Source of the DNA: CBDBBY01 sp965203795
GTDB taxonomy: Bacteria; Pseudomonadota; Alphaproteobacteria; Rhodobacterales; Rhodobacteraceae
Reading direction: 5' to 3'
Assembly (NCBI GenBank): GCA_965203795.1
Contig: OZ241915.1
Location: 930,001 to 994,000, forward strand
DNA length: 64,000 nucleotides
Below, piece after piece: positions 43,829-53,397 of the stretch (position 1 is its first letter; every line of letters starts with the position of its first letter). The translations under genes and the position numbers were made by a program. Under the pieces are notes generated by a model, which saw nothing but the letters and a program-made list of their open reading frames with translations, made no database searches and had not been told where the DNA came from.

Positions 43829-45843
43829 GCGGCGGCCTGCGCGAAGTGGACATCGACGGCAATGTCGTCGCTGTCGACCCGGAGCTGACGCTCATCCAGG
43901 CCTGCGAGCAGGCGGGGATCGAAATCCCCCGGTTCTGCTACCACGAGCGCCTTTCCATCGCCGGCAATTGCAGGATGTGCCTCGTCGAGATCGTCGGCGG
44001 CCCGCCGAAGCCGGCGGCGTCATGCGCCATGCAGGTGCGGGATCTCCGCGGCGGGCCCGACGGGGCGCCTCCCCGCGTGCGGACCGCGAGCCCCATGGTG
44101 CGCAAAGCGCGCGAAGGGGTCATGGAGTTCCTGCTCATCAACCATCCGCTCGACTGCCCGATCTGCGACCAGGGAGGCGAGTGCGACCTCCAGGACCAGG
44201 CGATGGCGTTCGGCGTGGACATGAGCCGCTACCGTGAGCCGAAGAGGGCTGTGGAGGACCTCGACCTCGGGCCGCTGGTGGAGACCCACATGACGCGGTG
44301 CATCTCGTGCACGCGCTGCGTGCGCTTCACCACGGAGGTGGCGGGCGCGGACGAGATGGGCCAGACCGGGCGCGGCGAGGACGCCGAAATCACGAGCTAT
44401 CTCGGCAGGACGCTGAGCTCGAACCTGCAGGGGAACATCATCGACCTTTGCCCGGTCGGCGCGCTGACGTCGAAGCCGTACGCCTTCACGGCGAGGCCGT
44501 GGGAGCTGGCCAAGACCGAAACCATCGACGTCATGGACGCGCTCGGATCGAACATCCGCGTGGATGCGAAGGGCAGGGAGATCATGCGGGTCCTCCCGCG
44601 CAACCACGACGGCATCAACCAGGAATGGATCAGCGACAAGACCCGGTTCGTCTGGGACGGCCTCCGCAGCCAGCGCCTGGACCGGCCGTACGTCAGGGTC
44701 GGCGGGAAGCTGCGGCCGTCCGGATGGGACGAGGCCCTCGCCGCCGTCGCCGAAGCGCTCAAGGGTAGCCGGGTCGCGGCCTTGGCCGGTGATTTGGCGC
44801 CGGCCGAATCGGTGTACGCGCTCCGCGAGCTGGCGGTCCCCCTCGGCGCCGCGACGGAGTGCAGGATCGACGGGGCGAAGCTTCCCGCGGGGAACAGGGC
44901 GGGCTACGCCGGGACCGCGCGGCTGGAGGATGTGGACGCCGCGCGCAGGATTCTGCTGGTGGGCACGTGCCCCCGCGACGAAATGCCGGTCCTGAACGCA
45001 CGAATCCGGGCGGCATGGCTCGCGGGAGCGGGCGTGGAGTATTTCGGCCCGCCGCGGGATCTCACCTACGCCGCCAAAATGCTGGGCGCGACGAAGGAGG
45101 CGTTCGCGCGATTCGCGGCCCAGCAGACGGATGCGGATCTCGAGGGCGCGCTGGTGGTGGTCGGCCAAGGCGCCATCGCCGACGAGGACGGCGCGGCCGT
45201 GCTGGCTTCCGCGATGCGCCTCGCCGAGCGGGGGCTCGGCCTGCTGGTGCTGCACACCGCCGCGGGCAGGGTCGGCGCGATGGATCTGGGATTCGTCGAC
45301 GAAGGCGGAATCGAGGGCGCGCTGGCGGGCGCGGAAACCGTCTACAGCCTCGGCGCTGACGAAATCGAAATCCCCGACGGGCCGTTCGTGATCTACCAAG
45401 GCAGCCACGGCGACCGCGGCGCCCACCGCGCCGACGTCATTCTTCCGGCCGCGGCGTATGTCGAGGAAAGCGGGATATTCGTGAACACGGAAGGGCGCCC
45501 CCAGCTCGCGGTCCGGGCGTGCTTCCCGCCCGGCGAAGCCAAAGAGAACTGGGCCGTGCTGCGGGCGCTGTCCGCGGAACTCGGCAATCCGCTGCCTTTC
45601 GACACGCTGAAGGGCTTGCGCAGCGCGATGTTCGAATCAGCGCCGCACCTCGAGCGCTTGGACGAGGTTCCGCAGAACGCCGGAGCTCCGCTGCCGGAAG
45701 CGACGGCGGGAACGGGCGAGTTCAGGCTGGCGGTCTCCGATTTCTACCTGACGAACCCGATCGCCCGCGCGTCGGCAGTCATGGGCGAGCTTTCGCGCGC
45801 CGCATGCGAGCGCGCGCGGCGGCCCGCCGCGGCGGCCGCGTAG
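43825..45843 (+). CDS. nuoG: NADH-quinone oxidoreductase subunit G
   Basis: 672 residues from the ATG at 43825. N-terminal ferredoxin domain with N1b [2Fe-2S] ligands (RFCYHERLSIAGNCRMC), the His-containing N5 site (HPLDCPICDQGGECDLQ), and N4 (RCISCTRCVRF ... IDLCPVGAL). The following molybdopterin-oxidoreductase-like domain lacks a cofactor role in complex I. Length is the short form typical of alphaproteobacteria and mitochondria; the extra N7 cluster motif is not seen. Confidence 0.96.
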   Translation: MSGGLREVDIDGNVVAVDPELTLIQACEQAGIEIPRFCYHERLSIAGNCRMCLVEIVGGPPKPAASCAMQVRDLRGGPDGAPPRVRTASPMVRKAREGVMEFLLINHPLDCPICDQGGECDLQDQAMAFGVDMSRYREPKRAVEDLDLGPLVETHMTRCISCTRCVRFTTEVAGADEMGQTGRGEDAEITSYLGRTLSSNLQGNIIDLCPVGALTSKPYAFTARPWELAKTETIDVMDALGSNIRVDAKGREIMRVLPRNHDGINQEWISDKTRFVWDGLRSQRLDRPYVRVGGKLRPSGWDEALAAVAEALKGSRVAALAGDLAPAESVYALRELAVPLGAATECRIDGAKLPAGNRAGYAGTARLEDVDAARRILLVGTCPRDEMPVLNARIRAAWLAGAGVEYFGPPRDLTYAAKMLGATKEAFARFAAQQTDADLEGALVVVGQGAIADEDGAAVLASAMRLAERGLGLLVLHTAAGRVGAMDLGFVDEGGIEGALAGAETVYSLGADEIEIPDGPFVIYQGSHGDRGAHRADVILPAAAYVEESGIFVNTEGRPQLAVRACFPPGEAKENWAVLRALSAELGNPLPFDTLKGLRSAMFESAPHLERLDEVPQNAGAPLPEATAGTGEFRLAVSDFYLTNPIARASAVMGELSRAACERARRPAAAAA

Positions 45844-45856
45844 GGAATTTCGGGCG

Positions 45857-46894
45857 ATGGCTGATTTCTTCCAGACCGGGCTTGGCGCCTTCGTGATCGT
45901 GCTGGCGCAGTGCCTGGCTATGACCGGGTTCGTGATGACCGCGCTGCTGTTCCTCGTCTACGGCGACCGGAAGATCTGGGCCGCGGTCCAGATGAGGCGC
46001 GGCCCGAACGTGGTCGGCGCGTTCGGGCTGCTGCAGTCGGCCGCGGACGCGCTCAAATACGTTCTGAAGGAGATCGTCGTTCCCGCCGGGGCGGACAGGA
46101 CCGTGTTCCTGCTGGCGCCGCTGGTTTCGTTCGTGCTGGCGCTGGCCGCCTGGGCCGTGATTCCGTTCGCCGACGGGTGGGTCATCGCCGACCTCAATGT
46201 CGGCATCCTCTACGTGTTCGCGATCTCCTCGCTCGAGGTCTACGGCGTCATCATGGGCGGCTGGGCGTCGAACTCGAAGTACGCCTTCCTCGGATCGCTC
46301 CGGTCGGCCGCGCAGATGATCTCCTACGAGGTCTCCATCGGATTCATCATCGTCGGGATCCTGATTTCCACCGGGTCGCTCAACCTGAGCGAGATCGTCA
46401 GGGCGCAGGACGGCGCGTACGGCTTCTTCAGCTGGTACTGGCTGCCGCACCTTCCTATGGTCGTCCTGTTCTTCGTTTCCGCGCTCGCCGAGACCAACCG
46501 GCCGCCGTTCGACCTGCCCGAGGCGGAGTCCGAGCTCGTCGCGGGCTACCAGGTCGAATACTCGTCGACGCCGTTCCTGCTGTTCATGGCGGGGGAGTAC
46601 ATCGCGATCCTGCTGATGTGCGCCCTCATGTCCCTGCTGTTCTTCGGCGGCTGGCTGTCGCCCATCCCCGGGCTGGCGGACGGGGCGCTGTGGATGGTCG
46701 GCAAGATGGCGTTCTTCTTCTTCCTGTTCGCGATGGTGAAGGCCATCGTGCCCCGGTACCGCTACGACCAGCTCATGAGGCTGGGCTGGAAGGTGTTCCT
46801 GCCGGTATCGCTGGGCTGGGTTGCGCTTGTCGGCTTGTTCGCGCAGTACGGCTGGTTCGACGGCGCCTACATCCGCTGGGCTGCGGGAGGCTAA
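45857..46894 (+). CDS. nuoH: NADH-quinone oxidoreductase subunit H
   Basis: 345 residues, eight or so TM helices. YGDRKIWAAVQMRRGPNVVGAFGLLQ forms the quinone-entry chamber. ISYEVSIGFIIVG, AETNRPPFDLPEAESELVAGYQVEY and RYRYDQLMRLGWKVFLP are conserved, with acidic residues of the E-channel. It links the peripheral arm with the proton-pumping arm. nuoI follows after three bases. Confidence 0.97.
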   Translation: MADFFQTGLGAFVIVLAQCLAMTGFVMTALLFLVYGDRKIWAAVQMRRGPNVVGAFGLLQSAADALKYVLKEIVVPAGADRTVFLLAPLVSFVLALAAWAVIPFADGWVIADLNVGILYVFAISSLEVYGVIMGGWASNSKYAFLGSLRSAAQMISYEVSIGFIIVGILISTGSLNLSEIVRAQDGAYGFFSWYWLPHLPMVVLFFVSALAETNRPPFDLPEAESELVAGYQVEYSSTPFLLFMAGEYIAILLMCALMSLLFFGGWLSPIPGLADGALWMVGKMAFFFFLFAMVKAIVPRYRYDQLMRLGWKVFLPVSLGWVALVGLFAQYGWFDGAYIRWAAGG

Positions 46895-46897
46895 GGA

Positions 46898-47395
46898 ATG
46901 CTGGGCGGCATCGACATCAAAAGGGCGGCAAAATACCTGCTGCTTGCGGACTTCCTCGCGGGCTTCAAGCTGGGGCTTCGGTATTTCGTCGCGCCCAAGG
47001 CCACCGTGAACTACCCCCACGAGAAGGGACCGCTGTCCCCGCGCTTCCGGGGCGAGCATGCGCTTCGCAGATACCCCAACGGCGAGGAGCGGTGCATCGC
47101 CTGCAAGCTATGCGAGGCGATCTGCCCGGCCCAGGCGATCACGATCGACGCTGAGCCGCGCGAGGACGGGTCGCGCCGTACCACCCGGTACGACATCGAC
47201 ATGACGAAGTGCATCTATTGCGGCTATTGCCAGGAGGCGTGCCCGGTCGACGCGATCGTCGAAGGCCCGAACTTCGAGTTCGCGGCCGAAACCCGGGAGG
47301 AGCTCTTCTACGACAAGGAGAAGCTGCTCGCGAACGGCGACCGCTGGGAAGCCGAAATCGCCCGGAACCTGGAACGCGATGCGCCCTACCGGTGA
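46898..47395 (+). CDS. nuoI: NADH-quinone oxidoreductase subunit I
   Basis: 165 residues, TYKY homologue. Two complete [4Fe-4S] motifs, RCIACKLCEAICPAQAI and KCIYCGYCQEACPVDAI, carry clusters N6a and N6b. An amphipathic N-terminal helix (ADFLAGFKLGLRYF) lies on the membrane. The 121 bases before nuoJ hold no gene I can support. Confidence 0.97.
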   Translation: MLGGIDIKRAAKYLLLADFLAGFKLGLRYFVAPKATVNYPHEKGPLSPRFRGEHALRRYPNGEERCIACKLCEAICPAQAITIDAEPREDGSRRTTRYDIDMTKCIYCGYCQEACPVDAIVEGPNFEFAAETREELFYDKEKLLANGDRWEAEIARNLERDAPYR

Positions 47396-47516
47396 GAGGC
47401 GGGACGCCCAGCCTGGCACGCCGCGCGGCGGCCCCCGGGCGGCTTGAGCCGATGGCTCCGGACGGGATGGCCGGCGCCGGCGGCGAATCGGCGCCCGGTC
47501 CGGGACGGGCAGCGCC

Positions 47517-48134
47517 ATGACCGTCGAGGTGTTCGCATTCTACCTGTTCGCGGCGCTGGCCGTCCTCGGCGGCCTTCTGGTGATCCTCGCGCGGAATCCG
47601 GTCCACGCCGTTCTCTGGCTGATACTGGCGTTCCTTTCCTCCGCCGGCCTGTTCGTGCTGCAGGGCGCGGAGTTCGTCGCGATGCTGATGGTGATCGTCT
47701 ATGTCGGCGCCGTCGCGGTCCTCTTCCTGTTCGTCGTCATGATGCTGGACGTGGACTTCGCGTCGTTCCGCGCCGGCATGGCCAAATTCGTGCCCGCGGG
47801 CCTGCTCATCGGCGCCGTGCTGCTGATGATCCTCGGCTTGGAGCTGTCGGGCTGGGAGGCTTCCGACCAGGCGGCGGCGCTCCGGCAGTCGGTCGCTCCC
47901 GACCCGTCCGAGACGCACAACACGGCCGCGCTCGGCCGCCTCATCTACACGGACTACGTTTTCCTGTTCCAGGCGGCGGGCCTGATTCTGCTGGTCGCCA
48001 TGATCGGAGCGATCGTCCTGACCCACCGCCGCCGCGAGGGGGTCAAGCGGCAGGACATACTCGCGCAGGTCTACCGCGATCCCGGCAAATCCGTAGAGCT
48101 CGAGGACGTTCCTCCTGGAAAGGGCCTGGGATGA
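47517..48134 (+). CDS. nuoJ: NADH-quinone oxidoreductase subunit J
   Basis: 205 residues, five TM helices. HAVLWLILAFLSSAGLFVLQGAEFVAMLMVIVYVGAVAVLFLFVVMML (spread over residues 31-76) contains the pi-bulge helix region and the conserved Glu. A hydrophilic C-terminus ends in DVPPGKGLG. It overlaps nuoK as ATGA. Confidence 0.96.
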   Translation: MTVEVFAFYLFAALAVLGGLLVILARNPVHAVLWLILAFLSSAGLFVLQGAEFVAMLMVIVYVGAVAVLFLFVVMMLDVDFASFRAGMAKFVPAGLLIGAVLLMILGLELSGWEASDQAAALRQSVAPDPSETHNTAALGRLIYTDYVFLFQAAGLILLVAMIGAIVLTHRRREGVKRQDILAQVYRDPGKSVELEDVPPGKGLG

Positions 48135-48436
48135 TCGGGCTTGCCCACTACCTTTCGGTGGCCGCCGCCCTGTTCGTCATCGGCGTGTTCGGGATCTTCC
48201 TGAACCGCAAGAACGTCATCGTCATCCTGATGTCCATCGAGCTCATGCTGCTGGCGGTGAACATCAACCTCGTGTCTTTCTCCGTGCATCTGGGCGATCT
48301 TGTCGGCCAGGTGTTCACTCTGTTCGTGCTCACCGTCGCGGCGGCGGAAGCCGCCATCGGGCTGGCCATCCTGGTCTGCTTCTTCCGCAACCGGCGGTCC
48401 ATCGCGGTGGACGACGTGAACCTGATGAAGGGCTAG
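48131..48436 (+). CDS. nuoK: NADH-quinone oxidoreductase subunit K
   Basis: 101 residues, three TM helices, from the ATG at 48131. GIFLNRKNVIVILMSIELML and the following VLTVAAAEAAIGLAI carry the two membrane Glu residues of the proton path. nuoL starts six bases later. Confidence 0.97.
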   Translation: MIGLAHYLSVAAALFVIGVFGIFLNRKNVIVILMSIELMLLAVNINLVSFSVHLGDLVGQVFTLFVLTVAAAEAAIGLAILVCFFRNRRSIAVDDVNLMKG

Positions 48437-48442
48437 GCGGGC

Positions 48443-50407
48443 ATGGAAGCCGCCATCCTGTTCGCGCCGCTCCTCGGCACGGCCGTCTGCGGTTTCGGCC
48501 ACCGCCTGATCGGCGAGCGCGCCGCGATCATCTCCGCGACCGGACTGCTGTTCATCGCGGCGCTGCTGAGCTGGATCGTGTTCCTCACGTTCAGCGGCGA
48601 GACGGAGCAGATCCGGATTTTCCGCTTCATCGAAAGCGGCTCGTTCGCGTCGGACTGGTCGATCCGGCTCGACCGGCTGACCGCCGTCATGCTCGTCGTG
48701 GTCACCACGGTGTCCGCGCTCGTCCACCTCTACAGCTTCGGCTACATGAGCGACGACCCGCAGTGGAAGGAGGGCGAGAGCTACAAGCCGCGGTTCTTCG
48801 CCTATTTGTCGTTCTTCTCCTTCGCGATGCTCGCTCTGGTCACGTCCGACAATCTGCTGCAGCTGTTCTTCGGATGGGAAGGCGTAGGCGTCGCGTCCTA
48901 CCTCCTGATCGGGTTCTACTACCGGAAGCCGACCGCCAACGCGGCCGCCATCAAGGCCTTCATCGTGAACCGTGTCGGCGATTTCGGGATGGCGCTGGGC
49001 GTCTTCGCGCTGTTCTTCCTCGTGGACTCGATCCGGTTCGACGACATTTTCTCGGCGGCGCCCGGCCTTGCGGAAAGGTCCCTCGGGTTCCTCTGGATGG
49101 AGATCAACGCCGCGGAGCTGGCCGCGTTCCTGCTGTTCGTCGGCGCGGCCGGCAAGTCCGCGCAGCTGTTCCTGCACACCTGGCTGCCGGACGCCATGGA
49201 GGGTCCGACGCCGGTGTCCGCCCTGATCCACGCCGCCACCATGGTCACGGCGGGCGTCTTTCTGGTCTGCAGGATGTCGCCTCTGTTCGAATTCGCCCCG
49301 GCCGCTCTGGGAATCGTGGCGGCCGTCGGCGCCGCCACCGCGTTCTTCGCGGCCAGCGTGGGCCTGGTCCAGAACGACATCAAGCGGGTGATCGCCTACT
49401 CGACCTGCTCGCAGCTCGGATACATGTTCGCCGCCGCGGGAGTGGGCGTCTACCAGGCGGCCATGTTCCACCTGTTCACGCACGCGTTCTTCAAGGCGAT
49501 GCTGTTCCTCGGCGCCGGGGCGGTCATCACCGCCATGCACCACGAGCAGGACATGCGGAACTACGGCGGCCTGCGGAAGCGCATCCCTTGGACGCACTGG
49601 TCGATGATGATCGGCACTCTTGCCATCACCGGCGTCGGGATGCCGCTGACCCATTACGGCTTCGCGGGCTTTCTTTCCAAGGACGCGATCATCGAATCGA
49701 CCTTCGCCGCAGGCGGAGACGTCGGCGCGTTCGCGTTCTGGCTGCTGGTCGCGTCGGCGCTGATGACGAGCTTCTACTCGTGGAGGCTCATGTTCATGAC
49801 GTTCTACGGCGCGCCGCGCGGCGACATGCATGCGCATGAGCACGCCAAGGAGCCGCATTGGACCATGCTTGCGCCGCTAGGCGTCCTCGCCGTCGGCTCG
49901 GTTCTCGCCGGAATGGTCTGGTACGGCGACTTCTTCGGCCATCACGCGCTGGAGTATTTCGGGCCTTCGGTGTTCGTCGGCGAAGGCAACCATGTGCTGG
50001 AGGCCGCGCACCACGTTCCGAAATGGGTCAAGTCCTCCGCGTTCGTTGCGATGGCGGTCGGGCTGGGCGCGGCCTGGCTGTTCTACATCCGGGATCCGAA
50101 GCTGCCGCAGGCGCTCGCGCGGGCCCACCGGCCGCTCTACCTGTTCCTGCTGAACAAATGGTATTTCGACGAGCTCTACGAGGCCGTCTTCGTGCGGCCC
50201 GCGAAGTGGCTCGGCCGCTTTCTCTGGATCAAGGGCGATCTTGGAGCCGTCGACGGAACGATCCACGCGACCGCCATGGGCGCGGTGCCGTTCTTAACGC
50301 GCGTCGCGGGCCGGATCCAGTCAGGCTACCTTTTCCACTACGCTTTCGTGATGGTGTTCGGCCTGGTCGCGATCATCGCGGCGATCGCCGTCGCGGCCGG
50401 CGGCTGA
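48443..50407 (+). CDS. nuoL: NADH-quinone oxidoreductase subunit L
   Basis: 654 residues, antiporter-like subunit with the long lateral helix at the C-terminus. FFGWEGVGVASYLLIGFYY, FLHTWLPDAMEGPTPVSALIHAATMVTAG, AYSTCSQLGYMFAAAGVG and HAFFKAMLFLGAGAVI are the conserved blocks, with Lys and Glu of the pumping path. Stop and nuoM start share one base (TGATG). Confidence 0.97.
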   Translation: MEAAILFAPLLGTAVCGFGHRLIGERAAIISATGLLFIAALLSWIVFLTFSGETEQIRIFRFIESGSFASDWSIRLDRLTAVMLVVVTTVSALVHLYSFGYMSDDPQWKEGESYKPRFFAYLSFFSFAMLALVTSDNLLQLFFGWEGVGVASYLLIGFYYRKPTANAAAIKAFIVNRVGDFGMALGVFALFFLVDSIRFDDIFSAAPGLAERSLGFLWMEINAAELAAFLLFVGAAGKSAQLFLHTWLPDAMEGPTPVSALIHAATMVTAGVFLVCRMSPLFEFAPAALGIVAAVGAATAFFAASVGLVQNDIKRVIAYSTCSQLGYMFAAAGVGVYQAAMFHLFTHAFFKAMLFLGAGAVITAMHHEQDMRNYGGLRKRIPWTHWSMMIGTLAITGVGMPLTHYGFAGFLSKDAIIESTFAAGGDVGAFAFWLLVASALMTSFYSWRLMFMTFYGAPRGDMHAHEHAKEPHWTMLAPLGVLAVGSVLAGMVWYGDFFGHHALEYFGPSVFVGEGNHVLEAAHHVPKWVKSSAFVAMAVGLGAAWLFYIRDPKLPQALARAHRPLYLFLLNKWYFDELYEAVFVRPAKWLGRFLWIKGDLGAVDGTIHATAMGAVPFLTRVAGRIQSGYLFHYAFVMVFGLVAIIAAIAVAAGG

Positions 50408-51948
50408 TGGGCAATCTGCTCTCGGTCATCACGTTCACGCCGCTGATCGCGGCGCTGATCCTGGCGGCGTTCCTCCGCGGCGACGACGAGGCCGCGCGCC
50501 GGAACGTCAAGCGGCTGGCGCTGTTCGCGTCGACAACGACCTTCGTCGTGTCGCTGTTCGTACTGTTCGGCTTCGATCCGGACGACACGGGCTTCCAGTT
50601 CGTCGAGGAAAGCACTTGGATACTCGGCCTCAACTACCGGATGGGCGTCGACGGCATCAGCGTGCTGTTTGTCATGCTGACGACGTTCCTCATGCCGATA
50701 ACCATCGGCGCGTGCTGGAACGTCCAGACCCGCATCAAGGAGTTCATGATCGCGTTCCTGGTCCTGGAAACCTTGATGATCGGGGTCTTCTGCTCGCTGG
50801 ACCTGGTGCTGTTCTACCTGTTCTTCGAGGCGGGCCTGATTCCGATGTTCCTGATCATCGGGGTGTGGGGCGGAAAGGACCGCATTTACGCCGCCTTCAA
50901 GTTCTTCCTGTACACGCTGCTGGGCTCGATCCTGATGCTTGTCGCGATGATCGCACTGTGGGTGGACGCCGGAACGACGAACATCGCGGAGCTGCTCGGC
51001 CACCAGGTGCCGTCCGTGCCGCTGGAGATCCTCGGTTTCAGCATCGCCGGGGGAGTCCAGACGGCGCTGTGGCTGGCGTTCTTCGCTTCCTTCGCGGTCA
51101 AGCTGCCGATGTGGCCCGTGCACACCTGGCTTCCGGATGCGCATGTACAGGCGCCGACGGGCGGATCCGTGATCCTGGCCGCCATCCTGCTGAAGATGGG
51201 CGGCTACGGCTTCCTCAGGTTCAGCCTGCCCATGTTCCCGGTGGGATCGGAGGTCATGACGCCGCTGGTCATGTGGCTGAGCGTCATCGCCGTGATCTAC
51301 ACGTCGCTGGTCGCGATGATGCAGGAGGACATGAAGAAGCTGATCGCCTACTCGTCGGTGGCCCACATGGGGTTCGTGACGATCGGGATCTTCTCCGCGA
51401 ACCGGCAGGGCATCGACGGGGCGATCTTCCAGATGCTGTCCCACGGATTCATATCGGGCGCGCTGTTCCTCTGCGTGGGGGTGATCTACGACCGGATGAA
51501 GACCCGCGCGATCAGCGACTACGGAGGGCTCGTCGTTCGGATGCCCGCCTACGCGGCGGTGTTCATGCTGTTCACGCTGGCCAATGTCGGGCTGCCCGGC
51601 ACCAGCGGCTTCGTCGGCGAATTCCTGACCCTCGCGGGGGCCTTCCAGCACAGCACCTGGGTCGCGGCCTTCGCGGCGACCGGCGTGATCCTCTCGGCGG
51701 CGTACGCGCTTTGGCTGTTCCGGAGGGTCGTGTTCGGCGACCTCGTGAAGGAGGCGCTCAAATCCGTCTCGGACATGAGCGCCCGCGAAAAGCTCGTGTT
51801 CGCGCCGCTGGTCGCGATGACGATCCTGCTGGGCGTCTACCCCAGCCTCGTGACCGACATGATCGGGCCTTCCGTGCAGGCGCTCGTCGATCAGGTGGAC
51901 CGGGCGTCCGCCGCGGCCGAGGGCACAACCATGCTGGCGCGGAACTAG
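50407..51948 (+). CDS. nuoM: NADH-quinone oxidoreductase subunit M
   Basis: 513 residues from the ATG at 50407. LVLFYLFFEAGLIPMFLIIGVWG, PVHTWLPDAHVQAPTGGSVILAAILLKMGGYG and KLIAYSSVAHMGFVTIG are the family signatures of this antiporter-like proton-pumping subunit. nuoN starts nine bases on. Confidence 0.97.
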   Translation: MGNLLSVITFTPLIAALILAAFLRGDDEAARRNVKRLALFASTTTFVVSLFVLFGFDPDDTGFQFVEESTWILGLNYRMGVDGISVLFVMLTTFLMPITIGACWNVQTRIKEFMIAFLVLETLMIGVFCSLDLVLFYLFFEAGLIPMFLIIGVWGGKDRIYAAFKFFLYTLLGSILMLVAMIALWVDAGTTNIAELLGHQVPSVPLEILGFSIAGGVQTALWLAFFASFAVKLPMWPVHTWLPDAHVQAPTGGSVILAAILLKMGGYGFLRFSLPMFPVGSEVMTPLVMWLSVIAVIYTSLVAMMQEDMKKLIAYSSVAHMGFVTIGIFSANRQGIDGAIFQMLSHGFISGALFLCVGVIYDRMKTRAISDYGGLVVRMPAYAAVFMLFTLANVGLPGTSGFVGEFLTLAGAFQHSTWVAAFAATGVILSAAYALWLFRRVVFGDLVKEALKSVSDMSAREKLVFAPLVAMTILLGVYPSLVTDMIGPSVQALVDQVDRASAAAEGTTMLARN

Positions 51949-51957
51949 GCCGGGTCG

Positions 51958-53397
51958 ATGAGCTTCGCTGATTTCATGGTGGTCCTGCCCGAGGCCGCGC
52001 TGGCCGCCTACGCGATGGCCGCGCTGGTCTGGGGCGTGTACTCCGACGGAAGGCGGGCCGGGCCGGCGCTCTTCTGGCTCACGTCCGCGGTTCTGCTCGC
52101 GCTCGGCGTCTGGATCGGAGTCGGCCCGGAAGGCGACCGGTCCGCGTTCGGCGGGGCCTTCACCGACGACGACCTCTCCCGGTTCGGCAAGTCGCTGCTG
52201 CTGATAGCGTCGGCGGCGATCCTGTTCGCGAGCCAGGACTACCTCAGGCGCGAAGGGATCCTGAGCTTCGAGTTCCCCGTGCTGGCGGCGTTCGCCGCGG
52301 CGGGCATGATGGTCATGGTCTCCGCGAGCGACCTGATGGTGCTTTACGTCGGCGTGGAGCTGCAGTCGCTGTCGCTCTACGTGCTGGCGTCGTTCCACAG
52401 GAGCAGCGACCGCTCGACGGAGGCGGGGCTGAAATACTTCGTGCTGGGCGCGCTGTCCTCCGGCCTGCTGCTTTACGGGGCGTCGCTGGTCTACGGCTTC
52501 TCCGGCACGACGCAGTTCGCCGGCATCGCCGAGGCCGCGTCGTCGTCCGGGGTTTCGCTGGGCCTTCTTTACGGCATGGTGTTCATGGCGGTCGGGATGG
52601 CGTTCAAGGTGTCCGCCGCGCCGTTCCACATGTGGGCGCCGGACGTTTACGAGGGCGCGCCGACGCCGGTGACCGCGTTCTTCGCGACCGCGCCGAAGGT
52701 CGCGGCCATGATTCTGTTCGCGCGGCTGCTCGCGGACGCGTTCGAAAGCGCCGCCGCCGACTGGACGGACATCGCCGCCTTCCTCTCCGTATTCTCGATG
52801 TTCCTCGGCGCCGTGGCCGCGATCGGCCAGACGAACATCAAGCGCCTGATGGCGTATTCCTCGATCGCCCACATGGGGTTCGCGCTGATGGGCGTCGCGG
52901 CGGGAACCCAGCAGGGGTTCGAAGCGATGCTGCTCTACATGGCGATCTACGTGACGATGAATGTCGGCGCGTTCGCCTTCATCCTGTCGATGCGGCGCGA
53001 CGGGCGCCCGGTGGCCGACATCGGCTCGCTCGGCATGTACTCCCGCCGGGCGCCGCTGCGGGCGCTGGCGCTGCTCCTGCTGCTGTTCTCGCTCGCCGGG
53101 GTTCCGCCTCTGGTGGGCTTTTTCGCCAAATTCAACGTCTTCCTTGCGGCCGTCGATGCGGGAATGGTCTGGCTTGCGGTCGCCGGCGCGATCGCGTCGG
53201 TGCTGGGAGCGTTCTACTACATCCGGATCGTCTACTACATGTATTTCGGCGAGGAGGCGGATGGCCTCGACGCGGCCATGCCACGCTTCGCCGTCGGCGC
53301 GCTGGTCGCGTCCGCGTTCGCGATGACCGCCGGAGTCGTGAACCTGTTCGGGGTGGCCGAGCTCGCGGCCGCGGCGTCGAGGCCTCTGTTCAACTAG
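51958..53397 (+). CDS. nuoN: NADH-quinone oxidoreductase subunit N
   Basis: 479 residues, third antiporter-like subunit. YVGVELQSLSLYVLASF, TEAGLKYFVLGALSSGLLLYG, PFHMWAPDVYEGAPTPVTAFFATAPK and LMAYSSIAHMGFALMGVA are conserved. The last structural nuo gene; birA begins at the very next base (TAG then ATG), so the operon continues. Confidence 0.97.
   Translation: MSFADFMVVLPEAALAAYAMAALVWGVYSDGRRAGPALFWLTSAVLLALGVWIGVGPEGDRSAFGGAFTDDDLSRFGKSLLLIASAAILFASQDYLRREGILSFEFPVLAAFAAAGMMVMVSASDLMVLYVGVELQSLSLYVLASFHRSSDRSTEAGLKYFVLGALSSGLLLYGASLVYGFSGTTQFAGIAEAASSSGVSLGLLYGMVFMAVGMAFKVSAAPFHMWAPDVYEGAPTPVTAFFATAPKVAAMILFARLLADAFESAAADWTDIAAFLSVFSMFLGAVAAIGQTNIKRLMAYSSIAHMGFALMGVAAGTQQGFEAMLLYMAIYVTMNVGAFAFILSMRRDGRPVADIGSLGMYSRRAPLRALALLLLLFSLAGVPPLVGFFAKFNVFLAAVDAGMVWLAVAGAIASVLGAFYYIRIVYYMYFGEEADGLDAAMPRFAVGALVASAFAMTAGVVNLFGVAELAAAASRPLFN

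Noticed and set aside
48071..49858. Long minus-strand open frame opposite nuoL
   Set aside because: Same mirror-frame composition; nuoL on the plus strand has full family motifs.
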